Source of the DNA: Flavobacteriaceae bacterium
GTDB taxonomy: Bacteria; Bacteroidota; Bacteroidia; Flavobacteriales; Flavobacteriaceae
Reading direction: 5' to 3'
Assembly: GCA_013043685.1 (NCBI GenBank)
Contig: JABDNT010000044.1
Span: 1 to 64,000, forward strand
DNA length: 64,000 bases
The position numbers and the translations under genes were made by a program. The notes beneath the pieces are model-generated. The model was not told where the DNA came from. It was given only the letters and a program-made list of their open reading frames with translations, and did not search any database. This document shows, one piece after another, positions 9,406 to 17,429 of the stretch; position 1 is the stretch's first letter; each line of letters starts with the position of its first letter.

Positions 9406-9440
9406 AAGCCGCGGTTTTGTAACTTGCGGCTTTCTTTTTT
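9406..9440 (+). terminator. Rho-independent terminator
   Basis: Stem AAGCCGC (9406-9412) with GCGGCTT (9426-9432), a 13-base loop, then TCTTTTTT. It ends only 5 bases before the ATG of the esterase at 9446, so that gene must use read-through or a promoter hidden in this region. Confidence 0.8.
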
Positions 9441-9445
9441 GCTCT

Positions 9446-10105
9446 ATGGAAAAACAATCTCTTTCACTAGCTCACAACTTTCGGCCTTCAAATCTTTCGG
9501 AAGGAAAACCACCGGCCATAATCATGCTGCATGGATTTGGTAGCGACGAGAATGACCTATTCTCCTTTTCCTCTGAATTACCGTCAGAGTACACTATTAT
9601 CTCCCTGCGCGCACCACTGCGCATGGATCCCTTTGGTAATGCCTGGTATTCGATTTATTTCGACGCTAATGAAGATAAGTTCAGTGATGATGAGCAGGCC
9701 ATTGCATCTCGGGAATTGGTTTCAAAATGCATCGATGAAATCGTAGAAAAATATAAAGTAAACCAAGAGCGGATAACCTTATTAGGATTCAGCCAGGGGA
9801 CCATACTCAGTTTTGCCGTTGCGTTGAGTTATCCGGAAAAAGTAACCAACGTTATTGGCCTTAGCGGGTATGTGAATGAAGGAATACTGAAAGAGGGCTA
9901 TAAAAACTATGACTTCAGTAAATTGAAGATATACTCCTCGCACGGCAGTGTCGACCAGGTAATTCCTGTTGAATGGGCGCGCAAGTCGAAACCATTTTTT
10001 GATACCCTGAATATCCCTTGTGAATATTCTGAGTTTCCGGTAGGACATGGTGTAGCACCACAAAACTTTTATGAATTCAAGGAGTGGCTGACAAATAATG
10101 ATTAG
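9446..10105 (+). CDS. Alpha/beta hydrolase, phospholipase/carboxylesterase family
   Basis: A 219-residue cytosolic hydrolase of the YpfH/carboxylesterase type that should cleave carboxylic esters. The oxyanion region MLHGFGSDEND lies at 27-37. The nucleophile is Ser116 in GFSQG, the acid Asp170 in GSVDQVIP, and the base His201 in VGHGVAP, giving the full catalytic triad in the usual order and spacing. There is no signal peptide. The ATG lies directly after a terminator loop. Its last four bases overlap the 3' end of the converging gene on the other strand. The natural substrate is unknown. Confidence 0.85.
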   Translation: MEKQSLSLAHNFRPSNLSEGKPPAIIMLHGFGSDENDLFSFSSELPSEYTIISLRAPLRMDPFGNAWYSIYFDANEDKFSDDEQAIASRELVSKCIDEIVEKYKVNQERITLLGFSQGTILSFAVALSYPEKVTNVIGLSGYVNEGILKEGYKNYDFSKLKIYSSHGSVDQVIPVEWARKSKPFFDTLNIPCEYSEFPVGHGVAPQNFYEFKEWLTNND

Positions 10106-10596
10106 TTGGGATAGAGGGTGCCTCCAATAGGCGTTAATAGTAACTGATTGTTATCGTCGAAAAAGTATTCTATCAATACTTCTCCCCAGTATGTTCCATC
10201 TGTGAAATCTGCCAGGATCCATCGATGATTCAAAAACTTCACTTTGTTAATGCGCATTTTACCATCCTGGCTTTCTATGGGTACTAACGGATTCTGTACA
10301 TCACCGAAATTTGATTCGTATATGGCTTCAGTCACAAGGCCTTGTGCAGCTTCGGCGTCCATTCCCAGATTTTCGATATAGGTCATGGCGTTTTCATTCC
10401 CGAGCAACGTGAAATAATCAAGTTCCGCGACCTTATCGGTTAGAACGTTATTTATTGAGTCGGATTCGGCTACTTGTTTCGTTAACGAATTGATCTTATT
10501 CTCCTGCGATTCGAAGATGGTCTTCTCGTTCATATATTGAAATAGTATAAACAATACAGCAAAGAAGAAGAGGTACATGAATATTCTTTTTTTCAT
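10102..10596 (-). CDS. Membrane-anchored coiled-coil protein, unknown function
   Basis: A 164-residue protein with a single N-terminal membrane helix (about residues 4-21) and then a heptad-like coiled coil (about 25-60, ENKINSLTKQVAESDSI). The C-terminal domain of about 100 residues contains KVKFLNHRWILADFTDGTYWGE and ends in LLLTPIGGTLYP. Similar short proteins in flavobacteria are sometimes labelled hydrolase, but I see no catalytic motif. It overlaps the converging esterase gene by 4 bases. It lies upstream of nothing on its own strand and may be a single-gene unit; the upstream neighbour PhnP-like gene is 91 bases away in the same direction. Confidence 0.7.
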   Translation of the reverse strand: MKKRIFMYLFFFAVLFILFQYMNEKTIFESQENKINSLTKQVAESDSINNVLTDKVAELDYFTLLGNENAMTYIENLGMDAEAAQGLVTEAIYESNFGDVQNPLVPIESQDGKMRINKVKFLNHRWILADFTDGTYWGEVLIEYFFDDNNQLLLTPIGGTLYPN

Positions 10597-10687
10597 CAGT
10601 ACTAACTTTTATATTTTAGGTGAAGATAAAATGCGCGGGTTTAATTCATCTTCTGTTAATATTTCATAATGGCCTGGGTATTTCACA

Positions 10688-11452
10688 TCAGATTTCAATT
10701 TTTAATCCGTCATAGGCCAGGAACACATTTTCAGGCAGTTTTGGCTCAACTTCAGCATGAAAACCCATTAAATGACTTATATGCGTAAAATACGCGGTCT
10801 TTGGTTTTATCTTATCTACTAACGCCAGGGCCTCCGCTATATTTAAATGGGCTATGTGTGGCTCGTATCTCAGCGCATTTAACACGAGCACCTTAGTACC
10901 TTTAATCTTTTCAATTTCTTCTTCTGAAATGGTCTTCACATCGGTTAAGTAAGTAAAATCGCCTATTCTGAATCCCAGCACAGGCAAGCCCGAATGCATC
11001 ACTTCTACTGGCGTTACCGGGATATTTCCGAGAGAAAAGGAACTATTCTTACTAATTTCAATCTCCTTGATAGCAGGGGCTCCCGGGTATTTATTCTCTG
11101 TAGCAAATATATATGCAAAACGCTCGTGAAGTGCTTCAAAAACACGTTCATGAGCATAAAACGGCACATTTCCCTGTCTGAAGTAAAAAGGCCTTATATC
11201 GTCAATTCCCGCAGTGTGGTCGCTGTGTTCATGGGTTAGCAGCACACCGTCGATTGCGTGCACATTTTCACGTAGCATTTGTTGTCTGAAATCAGGTCCG
11301 CAGTCGATCACATACCTCAGGTTGCCCCACTCCACCATCACAGATACCCTTAAGCGATTATCTCTGGGATCTGAGCTTTTACACACCGGGTGATCGCTCC
11401 CAATTACGGGAATTCCCTGTGATGTTCCGGTACCGAGAAAAGTGACTCTCAT
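10688..11452 (-). CDS. MBL-fold metallo-hydrolase, PhnP-like
   Basis: A 254-residue metallo-beta-lactamase-fold phosphodiesterase. The N-terminal LGTGTSQGIPVIG and CKSSDPRDNRLR are typical of PhnP/lipoate-linked MBL enzymes, which hydrolyse cyclic or diester phosphates. The metal motif THEHSDH gives His74, His76, Asp78 and His79; later ligands are in VMHSG and the closing YFTHISHLMG. There is no signal peptide, so it acts in the cytosol. It is divergent from the transhydrogenase operon with 150 bases between the two start codons. The substrate is not fixed by sequence. Confidence 0.84.
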   Translation of the reverse strand: MRVTFLGTGTSQGIPVIGSDHPVCKSSDPRDNRLRVSVMVEWGNLRYVIDCGPDFRQQMLRENVHAIDGVLLTHEHSDHTAGIDDIRPFYFRQGNVPFYAHERVFEALHERFAYIFATENKYPGAPAIKEIEISKNSSFSLGNIPVTPVEVMHSGLPVLGFRIGDFTYLTDVKTISEEEIEKIKGTKVLVLNALRYEPHIAHLNIAEALALVDKIKPKTAYFTHISHLMGFHAEVEPKLPENVFLAYDGLKIEI

Positions 11453-11602
11453 GAATTATAACTGATTTATTGTATGATTCCCGACTTTAAGATAAGGTTA
11501 AGTTTTTCAATAAAATCGAAATTTTTGAAAAACTGATATTTATCAAAATCTGTTGGCAAATTTAATTCTAAATTAGCACACGATATCAAATTTTATTGAA
11601 AT

Positions 11603-12721
11603 ATGACCATTGGTATTCTTAAAGAAACGCAGCAGGGAGAAACTCGTGTAGCTATTTCCCCGCAAATTGCGAAACAACTTATCGGAAAAGATTTTAAAAT
11701 CATTGTTGAAGAAGATGCCGGGACTACTTCTTCCTTTAAAGATTCGGACTACGAAGAGATAGGCGCTCACATAGAGAAGCGTGGTGTGGTCTTTAAAGAG
11801 TCGGATGTCCTTCTCAAGATCAACCCTTTCGATGAGGAAGATGTGAAACTCATTGATAAGTCGCATGTTCTTATTAGTCAGTTATTTCACAAATCGAACC
11901 CCGACCTTATGAAAGCCATTGCTGCTACCGGAGCATCGGCTTTTTCTTTAGACGCCATGCCAAGGATCTCCAGAGCCCAGGACATGGATGTCTTAAGTTC
12001 CCAAAGTAACCTGGCCGGCTATAAATCTGTGATTCGCGGGGCCTATGAAATGACCAAAATATTTCCACTGATGATGACAGCGGCTGGTACCATTACGCCT
12101 GCTCGTGTACTGGTTTATGGAGTTGGAGTGGCAGGCTTGCAGGCGATCGCAACCGCCAAACGACTTGGGGCCATTGTAGAGGCAACTGATATCAGACCGG
12201 AAACGAAAGAACAAACCGAATCGTTAGGTGCTAAATTCATCGAGGTTGAAAACGATGGTGAAGAGGAAGCTAGCGTTTACGCCAAAGTAGCTTCCGAAGA
12301 ATATATGCAAAAGCAGAAAGAGGCGGTAAACAAGTCGCTGTTCAAGGCCGACCTTGTTATCACCACGGCAATGGTACCTGGTAGAATGTCACCGGTCCTT
12401 ATTACGAAGGAACAAGTAAATCAAATGAAAAACGGTGCTGTGATCATTGATCTGGCCGCTGCTCAGGGCGGGAACTGCGAACTTAGTAGAATGGATGAGA
12501 TCGTTGTGCAGAATGGTGTTCGGATCATTGGAACTACTATTTCACCGGAAAGTGTTTCCACCAATGCCAGTGAATTATTCGGTAAGAATTTGTACAATTT
12601 CATCATGCATCTCACCGAGGATGGCAAATTCAAATGGGAACTTGATGAGGAGATTACAGACTCCACGCTTATTATTCAAAATGGAACCATACGTAAAAAC
12701 GGTAAAACTATAACGACATGA
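11603..12721 (+). CDS. pntA: NAD(P) transhydrogenase subunit alpha, NAD-binding part
   Basis: A 372-residue soluble NAD(H)-binding component (domain I) of proton-translocating transhydrogenase, which reduces NADP+ with NADH at the expense of proton-motive force. It opens with GILKETQQGETRVA, has the nucleotide-binding VYGVGVAGLQAIATAKRLGA and the conserved mobile-loop region around ATDIRPETKEQ. In this lineage the alpha subunit is split in two, and the membrane part is the next gene, overlapping by ATGA (12718-12721). The PntAA/PntAB/PntB order is standard. The gene faces the MBL hydrolase across a 150-base region. Confidence 0.93.
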   Translation: MTIGILKETQQGETRVAISPQIAKQLIGKDFKIIVEEDAGTTSSFKDSDYEEIGAHIEKRGVVFKESDVLLKINPFDEEDVKLIDKSHVLISQLFHKSNPDLMKAIAATGASAFSLDAMPRISRAQDMDVLSSQSNLAGYKSVIRGAYEMTKIFPLMMTAAGTITPARVLVYGVGVAGLQAIATAKRLGAIVEATDIRPETKEQTESLGAKFIEVENDGEEEASVYAKVASEEYMQKQKEAVNKSLFKADLVITTAMVPGRMSPVLITKEQVNQMKNGAVIIDLAAAQGGNCELSRMDEIVVQNGVRIIGTTISPESVSTNASELFGKNLYNFIMHLTEDGKFKWELDEEITDSTLIIQNGTIRKNGKTITT

Positions 12722-13026
12722 CCGAAATACTTGATTTTATAAGAACAAACCTGGAATTGATCTACATCATCATTCTAATAATATTTATTGGGGTTGAGGT
12801 GATTAAACACATTCCCGCGGTTTTACATACGCCCCTAATGTCCGGTGCAAATGCTTTAAGTGGTGTTGTGATCGTAGGTGCTATTTTGGTAATGCTTCAT
12901 GCAGATCCTGAAAATTATCTTGCCCTTAGTCTGGGCTTCCTTGCTGTTGTGCTGGGGATTATCAATGTTGTTGGTGGATTCGCAGTGACTAATCGAATGT
13001 TAGAAATGTTTAAGAAGAAAAAATAA
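12718..13026 (+). CDS. NAD(P) transhydrogenase subunit alpha, membrane part
   Basis: A 102-residue protein with three membrane helices (about residues 14-32, 45-62 and 68-90), corresponding to the membrane domain II segment of the alpha subunit. The characteristic IGVEVIKHIPAVLHTPLMSG segment joins the first two helices. It overlaps the NAD-binding gene by four bases and the beta subunit by one base (TAATG), so all three are translationally coupled. It forms the proton channel together with PntB. Confidence 0.92.
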   Translation: MTEILDFIRTNLELIYIIILIIFIGVEVIKHIPAVLHTPLMSGANALSGVVIVGAILVMLHADPENYLALSLGFLAVVLGIINVVGGFAVTNRMLEMFKKKK

Positions 13027-14411
13027 TGAGTTTAGCTTTAAGTATTGTCTATCTGTTTGCCGCTGTTTCATTCATTTACGGATTGAAATTATTAGGCCAT
13101 CCCGAAACTGCTAAAAGAGGAAACACTATCGCTGCTACAGGCATGATCGTGGCTATTTTAGGTACTCTTGTCCTTCACGAGCTAACCGTGTCCCCCTTTG
13201 TCTATACACTAATAGGAATTGCCATTCTACTGGGTACGATCATCGGTTGGGTGATTGCCATAAAAGTGGAGATGACTAAAATGCCCGAACTTGTATCACT
13301 GTTCAATGGGTTTGGTGGTGCCAGTGCCGTACTCATCGGACTCGTTGAGTTTGGTAATAATATAGGTAACACCTCTCAAATGGCGACGATAGTCGCCGCA
13401 ATTTTTATTGGTGGTACTACATTTTCGGGCAGTATGATTGCCTGGGCAAAATTAAACGGGAGAATGTGGAAGGATATTCGGTTGCCAAAATACAACCTGA
13501 TCAATAATGTAGTTTTATTAGGATTACTAACTTTTGCAGTTTTTATAGTGCTTTATGCATCGGATAATTCCATCTATGCGTATTTATTAATGCTAGTTGC
13601 ATTATTATATGGGGTCCTGCTGGTTATTCCAATTGGTGGAGCCGACATGCCTGTGGTGATATCTCTTTTAAATTCACTTACCGGTATAGCAGCTGCCATT
13701 ACAGGGGTTCTATACGGGAATATGGTGATGCTAATAGGAGGTATCCTGGTAGGATCTGCAGGTCTTATTTTAACTTTTGCCATGTGTGAAGCGATGAACC
13801 GCTCATTAGGTAATGTGATCTTCGGTGCTTTTGGAGATGGAGGCGCCAGTGCAGAACATGCCCATCATGCTACCAGTGGTGTTATTAAAAAGACCACGGT
13901 AAGTGATGTAGCGATTCTTATGAATTATTCCGAACGTATCATCATTGTACCTGGATATGGTCTGGCGGTGGCCCAGGCGCAACATGCCATACACGAACTG
14001 GAGCAGATATTAGAGTCGAGAGGAATCGAGATAAAATATGCCATTCACCCTGTTGCAGGGCGTATGCCGGGACACATGAATGTATTACTTGCTGAAACGA
14101 ACGTAGAATATGATAAACTTGCCGAAATGGAAGATGTGAACCCAGAATTCGCTACTACAGATGTTGTACTGGTGGTTGGTGCGAATGATGTAGTGAATCC
14201 GGCAGCTCACAACGATCCGGCGAGCCCAATTTATGGTATGCCAATCCTGGATGTGGAGAACGCCAAACAGATCATTGTGAACAAGCGAAGTATGAAACCC
14301 GGATATGCAGGTATAGAGAATGAATTATTCTATAATCAAAAAACTTCTATGCTCTTCGGAGACGCCAAAAGCGTGATACAGGAGCTAATCACAGAACTAA
14401 AAGGAATGTAG
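13026..14411 (+). CDS. pntB: NAD(P) transhydrogenase subunit beta
   Basis: A 461-residue protein with about nine membrane helices in the first 270 residues and a C-terminal NADP-binding domain III. Diagnostic segments are KMPELVSLFNGFGGASA in the membrane part, VPGYGLAVAQAQHA and KYAIHPVAGRMPGHMNVLLAE in domain III, and VVGANDVVNPAA near the NADP site. It completes the transhydrogenase with the two preceding genes and supplies NADPH for biosynthesis and redox defence. A terminator follows 25 bases after the stop. Confidence 0.94.
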   Translation: MSLALSIVYLFAAVSFIYGLKLLGHPETAKRGNTIAATGMIVAILGTLVLHELTVSPFVYTLIGIAILLGTIIGWVIAIKVEMTKMPELVSLFNGFGGASAVLIGLVEFGNNIGNTSQMATIVAAIFIGGTTFSGSMIAWAKLNGRMWKDIRLPKYNLINNVVLLGLLTFAVFIVLYASDNSIYAYLLMLVALLYGVLLVIPIGGADMPVVISLLNSLTGIAAAITGVLYGNMVMLIGGILVGSAGLILTFAMCEAMNRSLGNVIFGAFGDGGASAEHAHHATSGVIKKTTVSDVAILMNYSERIIIVPGYGLAVAQAQHAIHELEQILESRGIEIKYAIHPVAGRMPGHMNVLLAETNVEYDKLAEMEDVNPEFATTDVVLVVGANDVVNPAAHNDPASPIYGMPILDVENAKQIIVNKRSMKPGYAGIENELFYNQKTSMLFGDAKSVIQELITELKGM

Positions 14412-14435
14412 CAATAGACTAATTCTTCCTCCCTT

Positions 14436-14471
14436 AAAAAGGCCATTTTCGATAAAGGAAATGGCTTTTTA
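14436..14471 (+). terminator. Rho-independent terminator
   Basis: A long A/T-flanked hairpin pairing AAAAAG-CCATTT with AAATGGCTTTTT after the transhydrogenase operon, followed by TTTTTAG. Confidence 0.8.
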
Positions 14472-14514
14472 GTTGAATTAACGATATATTCTTTTAAGTG
14501 GATTACTATTTTAA

Positions 14515-14522
14515 TACCTTTG
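14515..14522 (+). promoter_or_regulatory. -7 promoter element TACCTTTG
   Basis: An exact TAnnTTTG match 29 bases before the ATG at 14552, giving an expected leader of about 22 bases. No convincing -33 TTG was found. Confidence 0.5.
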
Positions 14523-14551
14523 TTTCAGGATAAACAATCCGTTTCTAGGCT

Positions 14552-16006
14552 ATGGAAATCATCTTGAAAGGAGATAAAGAATTCGATAATATCCCTTCCG
14601 TCAAACAGAAGGCACTCCGCATCAACCTCAATGAACATATCTACGGTACTTTCGCCGAGATTGGGGCTGGACAGGAAACTGTTCGGAATTTTTTTCGTGC
14701 AGGCGGTGCTTCAGGGACCATAGCCAAGACCATGTCTGCTTACGATAAAGATTTCAGTGATGCTATTTATGGCCATGAAAAAGATGGCCGTTATGTAACG
14801 GAAGCGCGTCTTAAAAAGATGCTCACGCATGAGATCGATCTTATCGAAGACAGGATCAGCAGGATAAAACATCCGGATAAGATGTTCTTTACCTATGCAA
14901 ATACGGTGGCCACCATCGATTTTGCCAAGCGATACAAAGGACACGGATGGGTAGGAATACGCTACCAGGTCGAGCCATATCAGGATTATAATGATATCCT
15001 TCTCCATTTGCGCTTCAAGGAGAATGATGCCAGGCTACAGCAGGAAACTTTAGGGATTTTGGGAACTAATCTTATTTATGGAGCCTTCTATAAGTACAAT
15101 GAGCCTAAGAAACTTCTCAGATATCTTTACGACCACCTTCATCAGGATCAGTTGGAAATTGACACAATCAATTTCTCTGGGCCTCTTTTTGAAGATGTTG
15201 ACAATAGGTTAATGAGCCTTCAACTGGTTAAGAACGGAATGACCGATGCCGTGATGTTCTCTCCTGAAGGCAATAATATACTTCCGGCCAAAGTACTTTA
15301 TAAAAAGAACATCCTTGCGCTGCGAGGTAGTTTCCGGCCTGTGACGAACGTGAATATGGATATGTTCGAACGATCCATTGAAATGTTTAACCAGGAACCG
15401 CGTGTTAATCCCGACCAGACTCAGGTTATCTTCGAAATTACCCTTTCGAATCTACGTGCGGAAGGTGAAATTGACGAACAGGATTTTATGGACCGGGCAG
15501 AATTGCTTTGCTCCCTGGGACAAACCGTACTCATATCTAACTTCAAGGAATATTACAAACTGGTTGAATATTTCTCACAATACTCTAAGAACCGCATGGG
15601 ACTTGCCATGGGTGTTAATAACCTGGTCGAGATCTTCGATGAAAAATACTACCGCCATTTAAGTGGTGGAATCCTCGAAGCCTTCGGAAAGCTATTCTTT
15701 AAGGACCTGCGTGTATATCTGTATCCTATGCAGAATGAGGATGGAACTATAACTACAAGTGAGAATTTAAAGGTGCATCCACGTATGAAGGAACTATACA
15801 AGTTCTTCAAATACAACGGTAAGGTGGTAGATATCACAAATTACAACCCCAATATCCTCAATGTCTTCTCACGTACCATACTGGGGATGATCGCCAATGG
15901 CGAAGAAGGTTGGGATAAAATGCTTCCTAAAGGAATCGCAGAGATCATCAAAGAACAGAAGCTTTTTGGTTATAAACCCAAGGCCATGGCTAAAAAAGAA
16001 GATTAA
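14552..16006 (+). CDS. Conserved cytosolic protein of unknown function (484 aa)
   Basis: A highly conserved-looking soluble protein with no signal peptide or membrane helix. Notable segments are LNEHIYGTFAEIGAGQETVR near the N-terminus, FFRAGGASGTIAKTMSAYDK at 48-67, FSPEGNNILPAKVLYKK in the middle and NYNPNILNVFSRTILGMI near the end. Homologues occur in several bacterial groups and, as far as I recall, carry misleading database labels such as TonB receptor or nicotinate-nucleotide adenylyltransferase; nothing in this sequence supports either. It is a single-gene unit with its own promoter and terminator. Strong conservation and lack of export suggest a housekeeping enzyme or scaffold, but I assign no function. 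Confidence 0.75.
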   Translation: MEIILKGDKEFDNIPSVKQKALRINLNEHIYGTFAEIGAGQETVRNFFRAGGASGTIAKTMSAYDKDFSDAIYGHEKDGRYVTEARLKKMLTHEIDLIEDRISRIKHPDKMFFTYANTVATIDFAKRYKGHGWVGIRYQVEPYQDYNDILLHLRFKENDARLQQETLGILGTNLIYGAFYKYNEPKKLLRYLYDHLHQDQLEIDTINFSGPLFEDVDNRLMSLQLVKNGMTDAVMFSPEGNNILPAKVLYKKNILALRGSFRPVTNVNMDMFERSIEMFNQEPRVNPDQTQVIFEITLSNLRAEGEIDEQDFMDRAELLCSLGQTVLISNFKEYYKLVEYFSQYSKNRMGLAMGVNNLVEIFDEKYYRHLSGGILEAFGKLFFKDLRVYLYPMQNEDGTITTSENLKVHPRMKELYKFFKYNGKVVDITNYNPNILNVFSRTILGMIANGEEGWDKMLPKGIAEIIKEQKLFGYKPKAMAKKED

Positions 16007-16007
16007 T

Positions 16008-16035
16008 AAAAAGCGACCCTCCGGTCGCTTTTTTT
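16008..16035. terminator. Bidirectional terminator
   Basis: AAAAAGCGACC pairs with GGTCGCTTTTT around a 4-base loop, with a T-run on the plus strand and an A-run upstream that gives a T-run on the minus strand. It lies between converging genes and overlaps the last bases of bcp. Confidence 0.85.
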
Positions 16036-16489
16036 ATGCTTCCAGTATCTGAGCAGCATGATCTTTGGTCTTCACCTTGTCGATCACGCGTTCCACTACC
16101 CCGTTCTCGTCTATGAGAAAGGTCTTACGGTGAATCCCATCATACTCCCGGCCCATGAATTTCTTTGGCCCCCAGACACCGAACGAATTGATAACTTCTT
16201 TTTCGGTATCTGCCAGCAATGGGAACGGAAACTCAAACTTATTTCTAAAATTGGATTGTTTCTTTTCGGTATCGGCACTAACACCTAACAATTCATAGCC
16301 TTGTGTCTGTAATTCGGAGTAATTATCCCTGAGATTACATGCTTCAGCCGTACATCCCGGTGTATTCGCTGCCGGATAAAAGAAGACAATAAGTTTCTTT
16401 CCCTGGTAGTCTGACAAGGACACCGAATTGCCATCCTGATCGTTAACGGTGAAATTTGGAACCTTGTCTCCTGCTTTTAAAGTTTTCAT
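16034..16489 (-). CDS. bcp: Peroxiredoxin Bcp (thiol peroxidase)
   Basis: A 151-residue thioredoxin-fold peroxidase that reduces hydrogen peroxide and organic hydroperoxides with thioredoxin as donor. The active segment is FYPAANTPGCTAEACNL, with peroxidatic Cys46 and a resolving Cys51 five residues later, the atypical 2-Cys arrangement of Bcp. The start was placed at ATG 16489 (MKTLKAGDKVPNF) rather than an upstream in-frame codon, because the family begins there and the upstream residues do not match. The gene is divergent from nth, with only 28 bases between the two start codons, so the two share a compact promoter region. Confidence 0.9.
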   Translation of the reverse strand: MKTLKAGDKVPNFTVNDQDGNSVSLSDYQGKKLIVFFYPAANTPGCTAEACNLRDNYSELQTQGYELLGVSADTEKKQSNFRNKFEFPFPLLADTEKEVINSFGVWGPKKFMGREYDGIHRKTFLIDENGVVERVIDKVKTKDHAAQILEA

Positions 16490-16493
16490 AGTG

Positions 16494-16501
16494 TATTTTT
16501 G
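16494..16501 (+). promoter_or_regulatory. -7 promoter element TATTTTTG for nth
   Basis: An exact TAnnTTTG match 16 bases before the nth ATG, located between the divergent bcp and nth start codons. The nearest TTG (16464-16466) is 27 bases upstream, longer than the usual spacer and inside bcp. Confidence 0.45.
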
Positions 16502-16517
16502 CGTAAAAATAGAGAAA

Positions 16518-17198
16518 ATGAACAAGCAGGAAAAGGTAAGTTTTGTTATTGAAACGTTAAATACGATCTATCCGGAAATTCCCATTCCTCTGGATCATAA
16601 AGATCCTTATACCTTGCTTATCGCGGTTCTTTTATCTGCGCAAAGCACCGACGTTCGCGTGAATAAAATTACACCTTTATTATTCGAAATAGCAGATAAC
16701 CCCTACGATATGGTAAAACTAACGGTAGAGGAAATCCGGGATATCATTAAACCCGTTGGACTCTCCCCGATGAAGTCGAAAGGAATTCACGGACTCTCAA
16801 AGCTTCTAATCGAAAAACACGATGGAAAGGTTCCGGCCAACTTCGAAGCCCTTGAAGAGCTTCCGTCTGTGGGCCATAAAACGGCTAGTGTAGTAATGAG
16901 TCAGGCATTCAATATTCCTGCATTTCCGGTAGATACTCACATCCACAGGTTGATGTACCGCTGGGGCTTGTCGAATGGAAAGAACGTTGTGCAAACTGAA
17001 AAAGACGCAAAGAGACTGTTTCCTATGGACTTATGGAATAAACTCCATTTGCAGATTATTTGGTACGGGCGTGAATATAGTCCCGCACGTGGCTGGGATC
17101 TGGAAAAAGATGTCATCACGAATACGATAGGGAGAAAAACAGTTATCCGGGAGTATAAAAAGAATAATACGAGGACAAAAAAAACCCTGAAACGTTGA
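16518..17198 (+). CDS. nth: Endonuclease III homologue lacking the iron-sulfur cluster
   Basis: A 226-residue DNA glycosylase/AP lyase for oxidised pyrimidines. The helix-hairpin-helix LPSVGHKTASVV carries catalytic Lys121, and Asp139 lies in VDTHIHRL; both align with Lys120 and Asp138 of E. coli Nth. The whole protein contains no cysteine, so the C-terminal four-cysteine [4Fe-4S] motif of classical Nth is absent. Its place is taken by YGREYSPARGWDLEKD and a basic tail (KKNNTRTKKTLKR). The start is ATG 16518, as the upstream codons in frame fall inside the bcp gene and do not match the family. The last codons lie within a terminator hairpin. Confidence 0.88.
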   Translation: MNKQEKVSFVIETLNTIYPEIPIPLDHKDPYTLLIAVLLSAQSTDVRVNKITPLLFEIADNPYDMVKLTVEEIRDIIKPVGLSPMKSKGIHGLSKLLIEKHDGKVPANFEALEELPSVGHKTASVVMSQAFNIPAFPVDTHIHRLMYRWGLSNGKNVVQTEKDAKRLFPMDLWNKLHLQIIWYGREYSPARGWDLEKDVITNTIGRKTVIREYKKNNTRTKKTLKR

Positions 17199-17212
17199 TT
17201 TCAGGGTTTTTC
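17177..17212. terminator. Bidirectional terminator overlapping the nth stop codon
   Basis: AAAACCCTGAAA pairs with TTTCAGGGTTTT around a 6-base loop containing the nth TGA (17196-17198). A-runs and T-runs flank both sides, so it can serve nth and the minus-strand small ORF or sigma-factor unit. Confidence 0.85.
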
Positions 17213-17218
17213 CAAAGT

Positions 17219-17371
17219 TTAGTTTAGAAGTGCTTCAAACTTCATTTTATTATAATCTATAACACTTAAAGCCTTCGAATAGTCAAGGAGAAATTTAATA
17301 GTTTCATCCTTCGGAACGTTATTTTTATTCACGCGTTCCGGGCGTGAAGTTTCAGAGTACATTTTTTGCAT
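17219..17371 (-). CDS. Small 50-residue protein downstream of the sigma factor
   Basis: An ATG on the minus strand at 17369-17371 opens a 50-codon frame closing with TAA at 17219-17221. The product begins MQKMYSETSRPERVNKN and ends DYNKMKFEALLN, a short amphipathic, charged peptide with no membrane helix. It lies 58 bases after the stop of the ECF sigma-factor gene on the same strand, and the bidirectional terminator follows 7 bases after its stop, so it fills exactly the space between that gene and the transcript end. This placement and the codon pattern support a real gene. It could be a small regulator of the sigma factor, but that is a guess. Confidence 0.6.
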   Translation of the reverse strand: MQKMYSETSRPERVNKNNVPKDETIKFLLDYSKALSVIDYNKMKFEALLN

Positions 17372-17429
17372 AGAACGTTATTTTGAGGTTATTCTTTCCT
17401 AATAACGAACGTATTTTCGGATTATTGTA

